Part shown: positions 15,502 through 23,268 of the stretch, one piece after another
Layout of the letters: each line of letters opens with the position of its first letter
Position numbering within the stretch: position 1 is the stretch's first letter
Assembly (NCBI RefSeq): GCF_900601905.1
Contig: NZ_UWFA01000416.1
Location: forward strand, 434,001-498,000
Reading direction: 5' to 3'
Length of the DNA: 64,000 bases
DNA from: Pseudomonas viridiflava
GTDB lineage: Bacteria; Pseudomonadota; Gammaproteobacteria; Pseudomonadales; Pseudomonadaceae
Notes under the pieces: model-generated
What the model was told of the DNA's origin: nothing
Databases searched by the model: none
Seen by the model: the letters and a program-made list of their open reading frames with translations, nothing else
Translations under genes and position numbers: made by a program

Positions 15502-15867
15502 ATGTTCAAGTTCTTGTCCAGGCTGTTCGGCCGCAAGCCACCAGCAGTAATCCCTGCCGCGCGTGCGGCGCCGCCAGCAAGGTCACCCCTAGGGGCGGTC
15601 AGCAATCCCCGGCCAGCAGCCCGAAGCGAAAGCATCAGGCCGTCAACGGTCAGCCAGCCTAATCGTGATGACATCTACACCAACCCCCTGCACCCACTGA
15701 ACCCGACCAGCCAAGCCATTTACAGCGCAAGCGACGACACACCGTCACGCTCGCACTGTAGCGGGTACTGCAGCGGTGACAGCTACAGCAGCAGTTCAAG
15801 TAGCAGCGACAGTTCGAGCTGTTCATCGAGCGATAGCAGCAGCTCTTCCAGTTCCAGCAGCGACTGA
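15502..15867 (+). CDS. Serine/cysteine-rich low-complexity protein
   Basis: 121 aa. A short amphipathic, basic N-terminus (MFKFLSRLFGRKPP) is followed by a disordered Ala/Pro/Ser segment and a C-terminal tail of about 40 residues almost entirely Ser with regularly spaced Cys, Tyr and Asp. The start has a GAAGGTGATGAC leader. No known domain. The N-terminus could associate with membrane; the tail could bind metal through Cys or be a phosphorylation target, both speculative. Confidence 0.65.
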   Translation: MFKFLSRLFGRKPPAVIPAARAAPPARSPLGAVSNPRPAARSESIRPSTVSQPNRDDIYTNPLHPLNPTSQAIYSASDDTPSRSHCSGYCSGDSYSSSSSSSDSSSCSSSDSSSSSSSSSD

Positions 15868-15920
15868 ACAACCAGCGCCACGTCAGCCTGACGTTAATTG
15901 CCCGATCTCTCAACGAGAAC

Positions 15921-16023
15921 GCATCGGGGTGTGATCTGCGAGTGGTCGAGGTTGGCTTGTCCGTAATTCACCTCGACTGAAACAGGTGAGTAAGGCCATG
16001 GCTTACAGATCACACCCCGATGC
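15921..16023. other. Structured element with a perfect 18-bp outer stem
   Basis: GCATCGGGGTGTGATCTG (15921–15938) is repeated exactly inverted at 16006–16023. Inside are an 8-bp hairpin (GTCGAGGT 15945–15952 with ACCTCGAC 15970–15977) and a 5-bp hairpin (GTAAG 15990 with CTTAC 16006). As RNA this folds as a multi-branched junction. It lies in a 299-bp gap without a convincing gene in the early operon. It may be a regulatory RNA, processing site or protein-binding cruciform. Confidence 0.6.
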
Positions 16024-16078
16024 GGACGAGTACACACCGCGCAAGCGGCCCCCTGCATCACCCTCCCCCAACCATTAC

Positions 16079-16154
16079 GACCGCATCGGCAGATGCCAGG
16101 CCAGTCTCACGGCTGGGTTTGGTCACCCGTGCCTGGCATCTGGCCAATGCGGTC
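16079..16154. other. Second long inverted repeat abutting a ribosome-binding site
   Basis: Outer 8-bp arm GACCGCAT (16079–16086) pairs with ATGCGGTC (16147–16154), and an 11-bp inner arm AGATGCCAGGC (16091–16101) pairs with GCCTGGCATCT (16131–16141), with a 4/5-nt internal loop. Its right arm ends one base before the TTGGAG of the 16167 gene, so folding could affect translation of that gene. Confidence 0.6.
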
Positions 16155-16166
16155 TTGGAGAATCAA

Positions 16167-16526
16167 ATGAATCAGACGATCAGCCAGAACCGCGCGATCC
16201 TCGAAGGCCTGCGCCAGCGCTGCACGCTCTCAACCGCTGAGTTCTACGACAAGGTCGGGCGCATCAATCCAGCATCGGCGCCGCGCTTCAACGTGGCTCC
16301 CTGCGGCAACGGCGAATTCAGCATCGTGGACCGCGCCAGCGACCGCACTAAGGCAATGTGCACCGGCATCGACAAGGCCGTGCGGTTCGCCAAGCGTTGC
16401 GAGCAGGCGCCGGTAGCGGACCAGCAACCTAAGCCCCCGGCGGACTTCGGCACCTTGATGCTCTACTGGACTGCCACGCTAGCCGTGATCATTGGCGTGT
16501 TCGCCTTCTTCGGTGCGCATCCATGA
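16167..16526 (+). CDS. Hypothetical phage protein with C-terminal membrane segment
   Basis: 119 aa from the ATG at 16167 (MNQTISQNR), preceded by GGAG at 8 nt. The soluble part (1–90) has two cysteines; a single hydrophobic segment (about 96–116, LMLYWTATLAVIIGVFAFF) ends the protein, a tail-anchor topology. Longer in-frame starts would read through the inverted repeat. Overlaps the next gene by 4 nt. No known domain. Confidence 0.65.
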   Translation: MNQTISQNRAILEGLRQRCTLSTAEFYDKVGRINPASAPRFNVAPCGNGEFSIVDRASDRTKAMCTGIDKAVRFAKRCEQAPVADQQPKPPADFGTLMLYWTATLAVIIGVFAFFGAHP

Positions 16527-17095
16527 TCAGCATGGAGCTGAGCGGGGTTCAGCGAAACACAGCGATATCGGCGGAGCTGGCCGCAGCCATGGATAGCTTT
16601 CTGGCCCGAGGCGGCACGGTGAGCACCTTGCAAGGCTTCGTACAGAGACCGAAGCCAGAAGCCAAGGCAAAGCCTTATGGCCGCAACGCCGCGCCGCCCG
16701 TGCGCGGTGACACGATCCCCTCCAAGCCGAAACCCCGAACAGGTGCCTCCGGCGTGCGGGTCAGCGAAGAGGTCAAAGCCCGGGTAAAGCACCTGGCGCA
16801 GACGCTCCCCCGTGTTCGAATCCACGAAGAAACCGGCCTGAGCGGATACGTGCTCAACCGCATCGCCGAGGAAGGCGGATTCAAGTTCATCAGGCTCAAC
16901 GCGAACGAAATTACCGTCACTCGCAAGCCTGACCCAATAGCGGACGCGCTCAACGTCGTCCGTATCAAAGATGCGCGGGACCGTGGCCTTTCTCAGACCG
17001 CAGCCTTCAAGGATCTGGAAATCAGCAACACGCTGTTGAAGCGGCTGATACACGAATTCGCGATTGATTTCCCGCAGCGCCAGGTGCGCCCGTGA
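16523..17095 (+). CDS. Hypothetical phage DNA-binding-like protein
   Basis: 190 aa. Proline/lysine-rich N-terminal third, then two HTH-like regions: RVRIHEETGLSGYVLNRIAEE (in the middle) and a C-terminal LSQTAAFKDLEISNTLLKRL that resembles a recognition-helix pair. A regulator or nucleoid-type function is plausible from this alone. ATGA overlap with the upstream membrane-anchored gene; MISMELS or the internal MELS may be the start. Confidence 0.55.
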   Translation: MISMELSGVQRNTAISAELAAAMDSFLARGGTVSTLQGFVQRPKPEAKAKPYGRNAAPPVRGDTIPSKPKPRTGASGVRVSEEVKARVKHLAQTLPRVRIHEETGLSGYVLNRIAEEGGFKFIRLNANEITVTRKPDPIADALNVVRIKDARDRGLSQTAAFKDLEISNTLLKRLIHEFAIDFPQRQVRP

Positions 17096-17186
17096 GGCGT
17101 ATGCAATCTCGCGCCAACCAGCGTCGCCGACCACTTCAACTGACCATCCCACCCAGCGGGCTAAAGGCCCACCCGGAGAACCGCCC

Positions 17187-17534
17187 ATGTCCACAGCAAC
17201 TGACACCGCCGAATTTCTCGAAGAACTGAACGGCGGCGCCTTCGCCAGCCAGATCGGTCACGCCCTTTCCGAAGTTGCCGCCGGTGTCGTTGACCATGGC
17301 AAGGCCGGGAAGCTGGTCATCACCCTGGATTTCTCCCAGATCGGCGAATCCGCCCAGGTGAAGATCAAGCACAAGCTCGACTACAAGGTGCCGACCAAGC
17401 GCGGTACCCGTAGCGAGAACACCAGCCTCGACACGCCGATGCACGTTGGCAGCGGCGGCAAAATCTCGCTGTTCGCCGAAAAGCACGACCAGATGTTCAC
17501 CCGGGACGAAGCTCCGATCCCGCGCCGCACCTGA
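17187..17534 (+). CDS. Hypothetical phage protein
   Basis: 115 aa from the ATG at 17187 (MSTATDTAEFLEELNGG), preceded by GGAGA. Predicted alpha/beta with a KLVITLDFSQIGESAQV strand and a charged C-terminus. It immediately precedes the DUF2303 gene, a pairing usual in Pseudomonas prophages, so the two may act together. Function unknown. Confidence 0.7.
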   Translation: MSTATDTAEFLEELNGGAFASQIGHALSEVAAGVVDHGKAGKLVITLDFSQIGESAQVKIKHKLDYKVPTKRGTRSENTSLDTPMHVGSGGKISLFAEKHDQMFTRDEAPIPRRT

Positions 17535-17571
17535 TCCCCCGCTCTACCCCTTCCCTACAGAGACCTGAAAT

Positions 17572-18387
17572 ATGTCCCTTACTGCAGAAGCAATTCAACT
17601 GATCACCGATAACGCGATGATCGCCACCGCAAAAGCGCTGGATACGAACAACCCCGTCGTGGTGCTGCCAGCGGGCGCGAAAGTGTTCGACCTGGAACAG
17701 TTCGGCGCGGGGCGCAGCCGCTTCCGTGGCACCTTCTCCACCAACTCTCTGGTGGATTTCAGCAAGTACGTTATCGACCGCAACGTCGCCGACGCCCAGG
17801 GCTTCATCAACCAGGACGAAATGACCTGCGCCGTGCTGTTCAACCTCGGCGACGTGCTCGCGCCAGGCCACGCCGATGACCGCGCGGTGTTGAAGCTCAA
17901 GGCCACCGCCGGTTACCAGGCAGTGCAAGCAATCAACGGCCGCGCAATGTCCCAGAAGGACATGAGCGACTGGATCGAGGACTGGCACAGCACGCTGACA
18001 GCGGTTGGTGCTGACAATAAGGACATCAGCCTGGTCAAAGCCATCGCGGCGGTACGCACCATCTCGGTTAAAGCGACCTCGGAAAGCGATCACACCGTCA
18101 GCGAGACCCGCGCCAGCCGCAGCGCAATGGATGCCATCGAGGCAACCAGCAAAGAAACCCTGCCCACGTCGCTGATCTTCTCGGTGGTGCCGTTCGAAGG
18201 GCTGTCGGTGCGCGAGATCATCCTGCGTATCTCCGTCATCACCAGCGGTGCTCAGCCAGCGTTGAAACTGCGCTGGGTCGGTGAAGAGGTCCAGCGAGAA
18301 GAAATCGCGCAGGAGTTCAAGTCTGTGCTGGACGCTCAGATCGGCGAAGCGGCCCAGCTTGCGCTGGGCAATTTCAACCCTAACTGA
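17572..18387 (+). CDS. DUF2303 family protein (YfdQ-like)
   Basis: 271 aa. Shows the DUF2303/YfdQ pattern: VVLPAGAKVFDLEQF near the N-terminus, RFRGTF, then SLVDFSKYV, and the C-terminal LKLRWVGEEVQREEIAQEF in two parts. Widespread in temperate phages of enterics and pseudomonads; function not established. Follows the 17187 gene by 37 nt in the pL-like operon. Confidence 0.85.
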   Translation: MSLTAEAIQLITDNAMIATAKALDTNNPVVVLPAGAKVFDLEQFGAGRSRFRGTFSTNSLVDFSKYVIDRNVADAQGFINQDEMTCAVLFNLGDVLAPGHADDRAVLKLKATAGYQAVQAINGRAMSQKDMSDWIEDWHSTLTAVGADNKDISLVKAIAAVRTISVKATSESDHTVSETRASRSAMDAIEATSKETLPTSLIFSVVPFEGLSVREIILRISVITSGAQPALKLRWVGEEVQREEIAQEFKSVLDAQIGEAAQLALGNFNPN

Positions 18388-18448
18388 TTTAGCCTCTCAC
18401 GCTATAAGCTTGACAACTATACAGGGCATCGCGAGGTGCCCTCACTAA

Positions 18449-19141
18449 TCATGACTTTTCAAACTCGTCTGTCTCAGGCTTTTTCAAAATCTCGTCGAGA
18501 TGAGTAAGCAACACCTTCCGAACTTGATCAGTCGTTCGATAATCCGAAACCCCAATCAACGTTGAGAGATCAGCTAGTTTCTGAATCTTTACGAGAGCTG
18601 ATTTTTTATCGATTAACGCTTTCTCAAACATCTCATTAAGTAATTTTTGTGACGCCGGAGTTTTTGGCACATCATGCCTATCCACCAGTTTATACGTAAG
18701 TTCATTATTTGAAGAAAGTGCTCTATCAATTATAGAAAGATGTTGGTCGATAACCTTGATTGCAGTGTCCTGAGCGGCGCTAACCTGTAGTTTTCTGGCA
18801 TCGGCCGCTGCACCTGTCATTTGATGCAAGCTCGCATCGAACGTTTGCTGTTGTAACGTGTTCATTCTGACAAATTCTTCAGCTTGATTGTCTAGCAGTT
18901 CTCTCTGCATATACACGGTTTTCAGCACCGCAAGCAGCGTAACGAAAGACACCAACGGACCGAACACACCACCTACGTAGCTTCCAAAATTAGACCAATC
19001 GGTAGAGTTAGGAGACAGGATCCCACCAAACTTAGACCGATAAAGGGTAATCGCGACAGCCAACGAAATAAATATAGCCATTAAAGATAAGAACCAGAAA
19101 CTAACAATTACAGCTACAAATTTGTTTTTTCTATCTGTCAT
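18449..19141 (-). CDS. AbiC-like membrane protein, candidate phage exclusion gene
   Basis: 230 aa from the ATG at 19141 (GGAG 8 nt upstream; a GTG at 19150 is the alternative). Two N-terminal membrane segments (about 10–32 and 52–75) contain the W-x-N-FGSYVGGVFGPLVSF pattern of the putative AbiC phage-abortive-infection family (putAbiC). A long coiled-coil-like cytoplasmic part follows. It is on the strand opposite to the surrounding operon and visibly AT-rich, so it is a moron with its own promoter, expressed in the lysogen. Superinfection exclusion is the best guess. Confidence 0.7.
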   Translation of the reverse strand: MTDRKNKFVAVIVSFWFLSLMAIFISLAVAITLYRSKFGGILSPNSTDWSNFGSYVGGVFGPLVSFVTLLAVLKTVYMQRELLDNQAEEFVRMNTLQQQTFDASLHQMTGAAADARKLQVSAAQDTAIKVIDQHLSIIDRALSSNNELTYKLVDRHDVPKTPASQKLLNEMFEKALIDKKSALVKIQKLADLSTLIGVSDYRTTDQVRKVLLTHLDEILKKPETDEFEKS

Positions 19142-19194
19142 TCGGACCACTCCTTTTTTTCATAATCTCACGAAGCCATACAAGAAGGCATCCC

Positions 19195-20118
19195 ATGCTC
19201 ACAGCAATTGATTTGTTCGCCGGTATGGGCGGATGGTCCACAGGTGGCCGCAACGCCGGATTGAACATCCTTTGGGCCGCCAATCACTCCCCGGCCGCAG
19301 TTGAGTGGCACAGCGCCAACCACCCCGAAGCGATCCATATTTGCCAAGACCTGCACCAAGCTGATTGGTCGAAGGTGCCCGCGCACGACGTGATGCTCGC
19401 CTCCCCATGCTGCCAGGGTCATTCGAAGGCTCGCGGCAAAGTTTCTGGTAATGCGCAGCACGACGCTTCACGTTCCACGGCATGGGCCGTTGTTTCGGCT
19501 GCCGAGTACCACCGGCCTGAAGTGGTGCTGGTCGAGAACGTCGAGGAGTTCAGCGACTGGGCCTTATACCCGGCGTGGTCGCAGGCCATGTCAGCGCTGG
19601 GCTACATGATCGCGCCACACGTCGTGGATTGCGCCGACCTTGGCGTGCCGCAGCACCGCGTTCGCCTGTTCCTCGTCTGCACGCGCAGCAAGGCCCCGTT
19701 AAACCTGCAGCTGCACCAGCGCCAGCATGTACCGGCGTCATCATTCATCGACTTCGATTCCGGCAAGTGGAGCCAGATCGTCAAGCCTGGCCGGGCCGAA
19801 TCAACCCTAACCCGCGTGAAGAATGGCCGCGCACGATTCGGCGAGCGATTCATCATGCCGTATTACGGCTCTGGTTCTGGGCTCACCGGCCGCAGCCTAG
19901 AACGACCAATCGGCACCATCACAACGCTTGATCGCTGGGCGTTGGTGCGCGGCGATGAAATGCGAATGCTGTCAGCCAACGAGGCGCTTGCCGCCATGTC
20001 GTTCCCGCCTGACACGAAGCGCCCGGACAACCACCGCCTGACCATGCACATGGCCGGGAACGCTGTGCCGCCCCTCGCTGGCCAGCGAATCATCGAAGCT
20101 ATGTTGGAGGCAGCATGA
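19195..20118 (+). CDS. DNA cytosine-5 methyltransferase
   Basis: 307 aa. All main C5-MTase motifs are seen: FAGMGG (8–13, SAM binding), catalytic Cys in SPCC (71–72), ENV at 114–116, QHRVR at 153–157 and a C-terminal GNAVPP. The target-recognition region is short. No restriction partner lies nearby, so it is probably an orphan phage enzyme that protects phage DNA from host restriction or modifies the host. 4-nt overlap with the next gene. Confidence 0.9.
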   Translation: MLTAIDLFAGMGGWSTGGRNAGLNILWAANHSPAAVEWHSANHPEAIHICQDLHQADWSKVPAHDVMLASPCCQGHSKARGKVSGNAQHDASRSTAWAVVSAAEYHRPEVVLVENVEEFSDWALYPAWSQAMSALGYMIAPHVVDCADLGVPQHRVRLFLVCTRSKAPLNLQLHQRQHVPASSFIDFDSGKWSQIVKPGRAESTLTRVKNGRARFGERFIMPYYGSGSGLTGRSLERPIGTITTLDRWALVRGDEMRMLSANEALAAMSFPPDTKRPDNHRLTMHMAGNAVPPLAGQRIIEAMLEAA

Positions 20119-20696
20119 TCAATCTCTTCTGGCGCCTGATCGCCAAGCTACTTTCCCGCCCTGCCGTTGCAGCCTGGCTGATCGCCCGCGCCAAGCGCAC
20201 GCCGTATTTGCATATCCAGTCCAAGGACGGCACGGAGATTTACATGGGCCGTTGGTGGCTGTTCAACCCCTACGACCGCGACAGTCACAGGTCGCGGCTC
20301 TGGTGGTGCCCGTGGTCGGTACGTGTCCACCACATACTGCGCGCCGACGCCGACCGCGATCTGCACGACCACCCCTGGAATGCACGAACGATCATCTTGC
20401 GGGGCAGCTACACGGAACAGCGCCTGCTGACTTCAGATGATCCGGCGCTACAAACGATGCTGCTGAATGCTTCGGCGCTGGGTGGTTCCCTCGATGCACC
20501 TTTCGAAGCAACCGAATACATCACCCGCCGCCCGGGCGACACGGCGCAACTCAGCTTCGGTGAATACCACCGGATCGACGAAGTCAGCGAAGGCGGCGTC
20601 TACACCCTCTTCATCTCCGGACCATACCAGGGCACGTGGGGATTTCTGGTCAAAGGAAACAAAGTGCCGTGGCGCACCTACGCGGGAGAAGAATGA
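20115..20696 (+). CDS. Cupin-fold-like phage protein
   Basis: 193 aa. The N-terminal part is basic; the centre has HHILRADADRDLHDHPWN and GEYHRIDEV, spaced like metal-binding histidines of a cupin barrel. Proteins of this type occur in Pseudomonas and other phages, often annotated as cysteine-dioxygenase-like or hypothetical. The many W/R residues (RSRLWWCPWSVRVHH) are striking. Substrate unknown. It is coupled to the upstream methyltransferase by an ATGA overlap. Confidence 0.6.
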   Translation: MINLFWRLIAKLLSRPAVAAWLIARAKRTPYLHIQSKDGTEIYMGRWWLFNPYDRDSHRSRLWWCPWSVRVHHILRADADRDLHDHPWNARTIILRGSYTEQRLLTSDDPALQTMLLNASALGGSLDAPFEATEYITRRPGDTAQLSFGEYHRIDEVSEGGVYTLFISGPYQGTWGFLVKGNKVPWRTYAGEE

Positions 20697-20875
20697 TGCT
20701 CAAGCCTCTGACAGTCGTCCACGCCCACAAACAAAACCTGATCGTGTTCGACAGCCTGCCCGCCAGCGTAACGCCGCAGGAAGCAATGCTGCTCGCTCGC
20801 GCCATTCAACAAGCTGGCATCGATGCGCTACAGGGTGCAAAGGGTCAGCACACCTATCCTCAGGAGGCTGTATGA
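20693..20875 (+). CDS. Small hypothetical phage protein
   Basis: 60 aa (ATGATG at 20693; the second ATG at 20696 gives 59 aa). GGGAG lies just upstream and the start overlaps the previous stop. Middle helix PQEAMLLARAIQQAGIDAL. No domain recognised. Overlaps the following gene by 4 nt. Confidence 0.65.
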   Translation: MMLKPLTVVHAHKQNLIVFDSLPASVTPQEAMLLARAIQQAGIDALQGAKGQHTYPQEAV

Positions 20876-21237
20876 CCTCCGACAACGTTGTGATTTCCCG
20901 AGCATTGCTGACGAAGATCCATCGCGATCTGGATGCGTGCCAAAAAGTTATCTGGCTGGCTGGGGGTTTTGATCCTGCCTATTGCCTTGATGCTCAAGAA
21001 TGCCTGAAGCAGATCGACCCGCTCTTGGCGCCTCCCGCACCAAAAAAGCCATGCGCGCACGATTACAACGAGTTCACATATGGCACTTACTGCGTCAAAT
21101 GTGGAGAGCCCGAACCCTCGGCCGCGCTGGCCGGTGAGCGTCTTTGCAAAGGCTCAGCCCTGCTGGGTACCGCTTGCGGGAAATGCCGCCGCTGTCTAGA
21201 TGCCGAGAACGATCTGAGCGATCAGCAAAAACCCTAA
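20872..21237 (+). CDS. Small cysteine-rich phage protein
   Basis: 121 aa from ATG 20872, overlapping the previous stop (ATGA) and preceded by a strong AGGAGG at 20862. The N-terminal half is helical (ALLTKIHRDLDACQKVIW); the C-terminal half has C/H pairs (CAHDYNEF, YCVKCGE, CGKCRRC) suggesting one or two zinc ribbons. Function unknown. Confidence 0.65.
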   Translation: MTSDNVVISRALLTKIHRDLDACQKVIWLAGGFDPAYCLDAQECLKQIDPLLAPPAPKKPCAHDYNEFTYGTYCVKCGEPEPSAALAGERLCKGSALLGTACGKCRRCLDAENDLSDQQKP

Positions 21238-21327
21238 AGCGTCAGCGAAGACGCCAACTCTCAGCCCACCGCCCACAAATTCGTTAACCCATTCACAGTC
21301 AGCCGCTGTAGCGGTAAGGACGAAGTC

Positions 21328-21777
21328 ATGCCCGCAGAAAACATAAGACCTGGCCCCGACCATTTCCGCTACGTCGACTCAATCGGACCAGAAGGCCTTA
21401 CGGTCTCGGCGCAAAAATGGGTCGCGTATGCCGAAACAGAAAAATGCTGGTACCTGGTTAGCGAGTATGACTACACCCACTACGTCCTCGGGCACCAGTG
21501 CAGCTGGACGCCCGCCACTCTGAAGCGTGTTCGCAGGCGCGTGCTGAAAGAGCAGTATTTTGGCTCGAAGTGCTTTGCCTATCCGAACAAAGAGCGGGCC
21601 TTGAATTCGTACAAGCAGCGCAAGCAGTGGCAAATCCGGCATGCCACACTTTCGCTTGAGCGCGCCCAGGCAGCGCTAGGCTATTTCGGAGACTCATCCG
21701 TCGAGATCACTCAAACACCGGACGAAACTGTGATTCAGAACGAATACATTCAGGGGATGGGCTGGGGAGATTGTTGA
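21328..21777 (+). CDS. Hypothetical phage protein
   Basis: 149 aa beginning MPAENIRPGPDHFRYVD. Rich in aromatic residues and basic clusters (RVRRRVLKEQYFG). No motif recognised. Its stop shares a base with the start of the downstream methyltransferase (TGATG), so the two are translationally coupled and may cooperate. Confidence 0.6.
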   Translation: MPAENIRPGPDHFRYVDSIGPEGLTVSAQKWVAYAETEKCWYLVSEYDYTHYVLGHQCSWTPATLKRVRRRVLKEQYFGSKCFAYPNKERALNSYKQRKQWQIRHATLSLERAQAALGYFGDSSVEITQTPDETVIQNEYIQGMGWGDC

Positions 21778-22250
21778 TGAACGCCACCGCCAAAGTCCTT
21801 GATCCGTGCAGCGCCAGCCGAATGATGTGGTTCGACAAGCAGGACCAGCGCGCACTGTTCGGTGACATCCGCGATGAAGAGCATCTGCTCTGCGATGGTC
21901 GCGTGCTGAAGGTCGAGCCCGACGTTCTGATGGATTTCAGGAAATTGCCGTTTGAGGCCTCCACGTTCTGCATGGTCGTTTTCGATCCACCGCACCTTAC
22001 GCGCGCCGGTCAGGATAGCTGGCTCCGAGCCAAGTACGGGATTCTGACAAGCGACTGGCGCGAGGATATTCGACAGGGGTTCGCCGAGTGTTTCCGGGTG
22101 CTGGAGCCGGAAGGGATTCTGATCTTCAAATGGAATGAAACCCAAGTGATGGTCAGCGAATTACTCGCACTGACCGATGAGAAACCGTTGTTTGGCCACA
22201 AATCCGGCAAGCGTGAAAAGACGCACTGGATCACCTTCATGAAACGCTAG
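21777..22250 (+). CDS. Class I SAM-dependent methyltransferase-like protein
   Basis: 157 aa from the ATG at 21777. A DPPH motif (70–73, in VVFDPPHL) resembles the DPPY catalytic motif of N6-adenine/N4-cytosine methyltransferases, followed by a typical ECFRVLEPEGILIFKW strand-helix. The classical GxG SAM motif I is weak and the protein is short. Phage relatives are usually annotated as SAM-dependent methyltransferase; DNA is the likely substrate but this is not shown. Confidence 0.75.
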   Translation: MNATAKVLDPCSASRMMWFDKQDQRALFGDIRDEEHLLCDGRVLKVEPDVLMDFRKLPFEASTFCMVVFDPPHLTRAGQDSWLRAKYGILTSDWREDIRQGFAECFRVLEPEGILIFKWNETQVMVSELLALTDEKPLFGHKSGKREKTHWITFMKR

Positions 22251-22347
22251 CTCGCCTCATATATCGCGCATTAATCGGCGATACGCCTCACATACGAATC
22301 AATCAACTATCAAGGCCTGCCGGTGATCGGCGGGCGGAGCTATGCGC

Positions 22348-22998
22348 ATGCCAAACCATATCACCAACAAAGTCGACGCCCCGAAAGAGGTGCTCGCCAC
22401 CTTGCTTAATGCAGATGGTCGCATCGACTTCAATACGGTCATTCCCTTCCTCGGCAAGTTTGACTGGTCTGGCATCGACGGCCGTGCCGAGACCTGCGCA
22501 GAAGCCATCACCGGCGCACCACTGAATGAACACCCCTTGGTTGCCCACCTTCAGCGTGACAGCAGAAGCAAAGCCTGCATCGCAGGGTGTAGCGACGAAC
22601 AGTTCGAGCAATTCGTCCAGATGCTGCGTAACAAACGAACTACCGGCCACTTCCACACTCTGGACTTCACGCGGGATAGGTGGGGCACAAAGTGGAACGC
22701 CTATGACCAGCTGGTTGATCTTGAGCAGGGCGTGTTCCAGTTCGACACCGCCTGGTCATGCCCAAAGCCGGTGTTCATGGTTCTCTCCAGTCTTCATCCA
22801 GACGCAGAAATAACCCTTCGGTTCGCTGATGAAGACATCGGCAGCAACTGCGGAACCTTGGTGTTTAAAGGCGGTGAAATCATTCGGTCGGACATTGCGC
22901 CCAATTGGAATGAGATGTCCACAGCAGAGCAGGCCAAGTGGGAAGCCTTCGCGCGCGAACTGACCGGCCGCACCGCTGACGACGAAGACGACGAGTAA
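22348..22998 (+). CDS. YubB/Api92-like ferredoxin-fold protein (DUF1281)
   Basis: 216 aa from the ATG at 22348 (GGAG 8 nt before; an ATG 6 nt earlier is too close to it). The N-terminus MPNHITNKVDAP and the WGTKWNAYD ... FDTAWSCPKPV pattern are hallmarks of the YubB ferredoxin-like domain family found on plasmids and phages. The C-terminus is strongly acidic (DDEDDE). Function unknown. Confidence 0.8.
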   Translation: MPNHITNKVDAPKEVLATLLNADGRIDFNTVIPFLGKFDWSGIDGRAETCAEAITGAPLNEHPLVAHLQRDSRSKACIAGCSDEQFEQFVQMLRNKRTTGHFHTLDFTRDRWGTKWNAYDQLVDLEQGVFQFDTAWSCPKPVFMVLSSLHPDAEITLRFADEDIGSNCGTLVFKGGEIIRSDIAPNWNEMSTAEQAKWEAFARELTGRTADDEDDE

Positions 22999-23034
22999 CC
23001 CCTTCTGCCGCCATGAGCGGCGCGGAGCATCATC

Positions 23035-23268
23035 ATGGCCAAAGTCATTGCCTACATTTCGGGCAAGCTGCCGCGCCTCATGGAGGCAGGCGAGTACAGG
23101 AAGCTGCGATACGCCGGCGGCAAGCCGAGTTTGCAGCAGTTGAAGAGATGGATCGAGGAAGGCGAAGTGATTGGTGAAGTAAAAGGCGGGATGTATTTCG
23201 TCGATCTGCAGGCGGCGGTGATGGGCACGACTGATCCGCTGTTGGCTCAAATGCTGGAGACGGCCTGA
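23035..23268 (+). CDS. Excisionase-like protein (Xis)
   Basis: 77 aa, small winged-helix protein: LRYAGGKPSLQQLKRWIEEGE matches the MerR-like Xis fold of lambdoid excisionases, followed by the wing (VKGGMYFVD). It would bend attachment-site DNA and direct integrase to excision. Its stop overlaps the integrase start by one base (TGATG), so both are coupled. Confidence 0.85.
   Translation: MAKVIAYISGKLPRLMEAGEYRKLRYAGGKPSLQQLKRWIEEGEVIGEVKGGMYFVDLQAAVMGTTDPLLAQMLETA

Noticed and set aside
15986..16240. 84-codon plus frame (MAYRSHPDADEYTPRKR start) across the structured gap
   Set aside because: Its codons coincide with both inverted repeats and it overlaps the better-supported 16167 gene; composition looks non-coding. 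The structures explain the sequence better.
18422..18441. AGGGCA/TGCCCT hairpin between DUF2303 and AbiC-like genes as terminator
   Set aside because: Short stem without a T-run on either strand.
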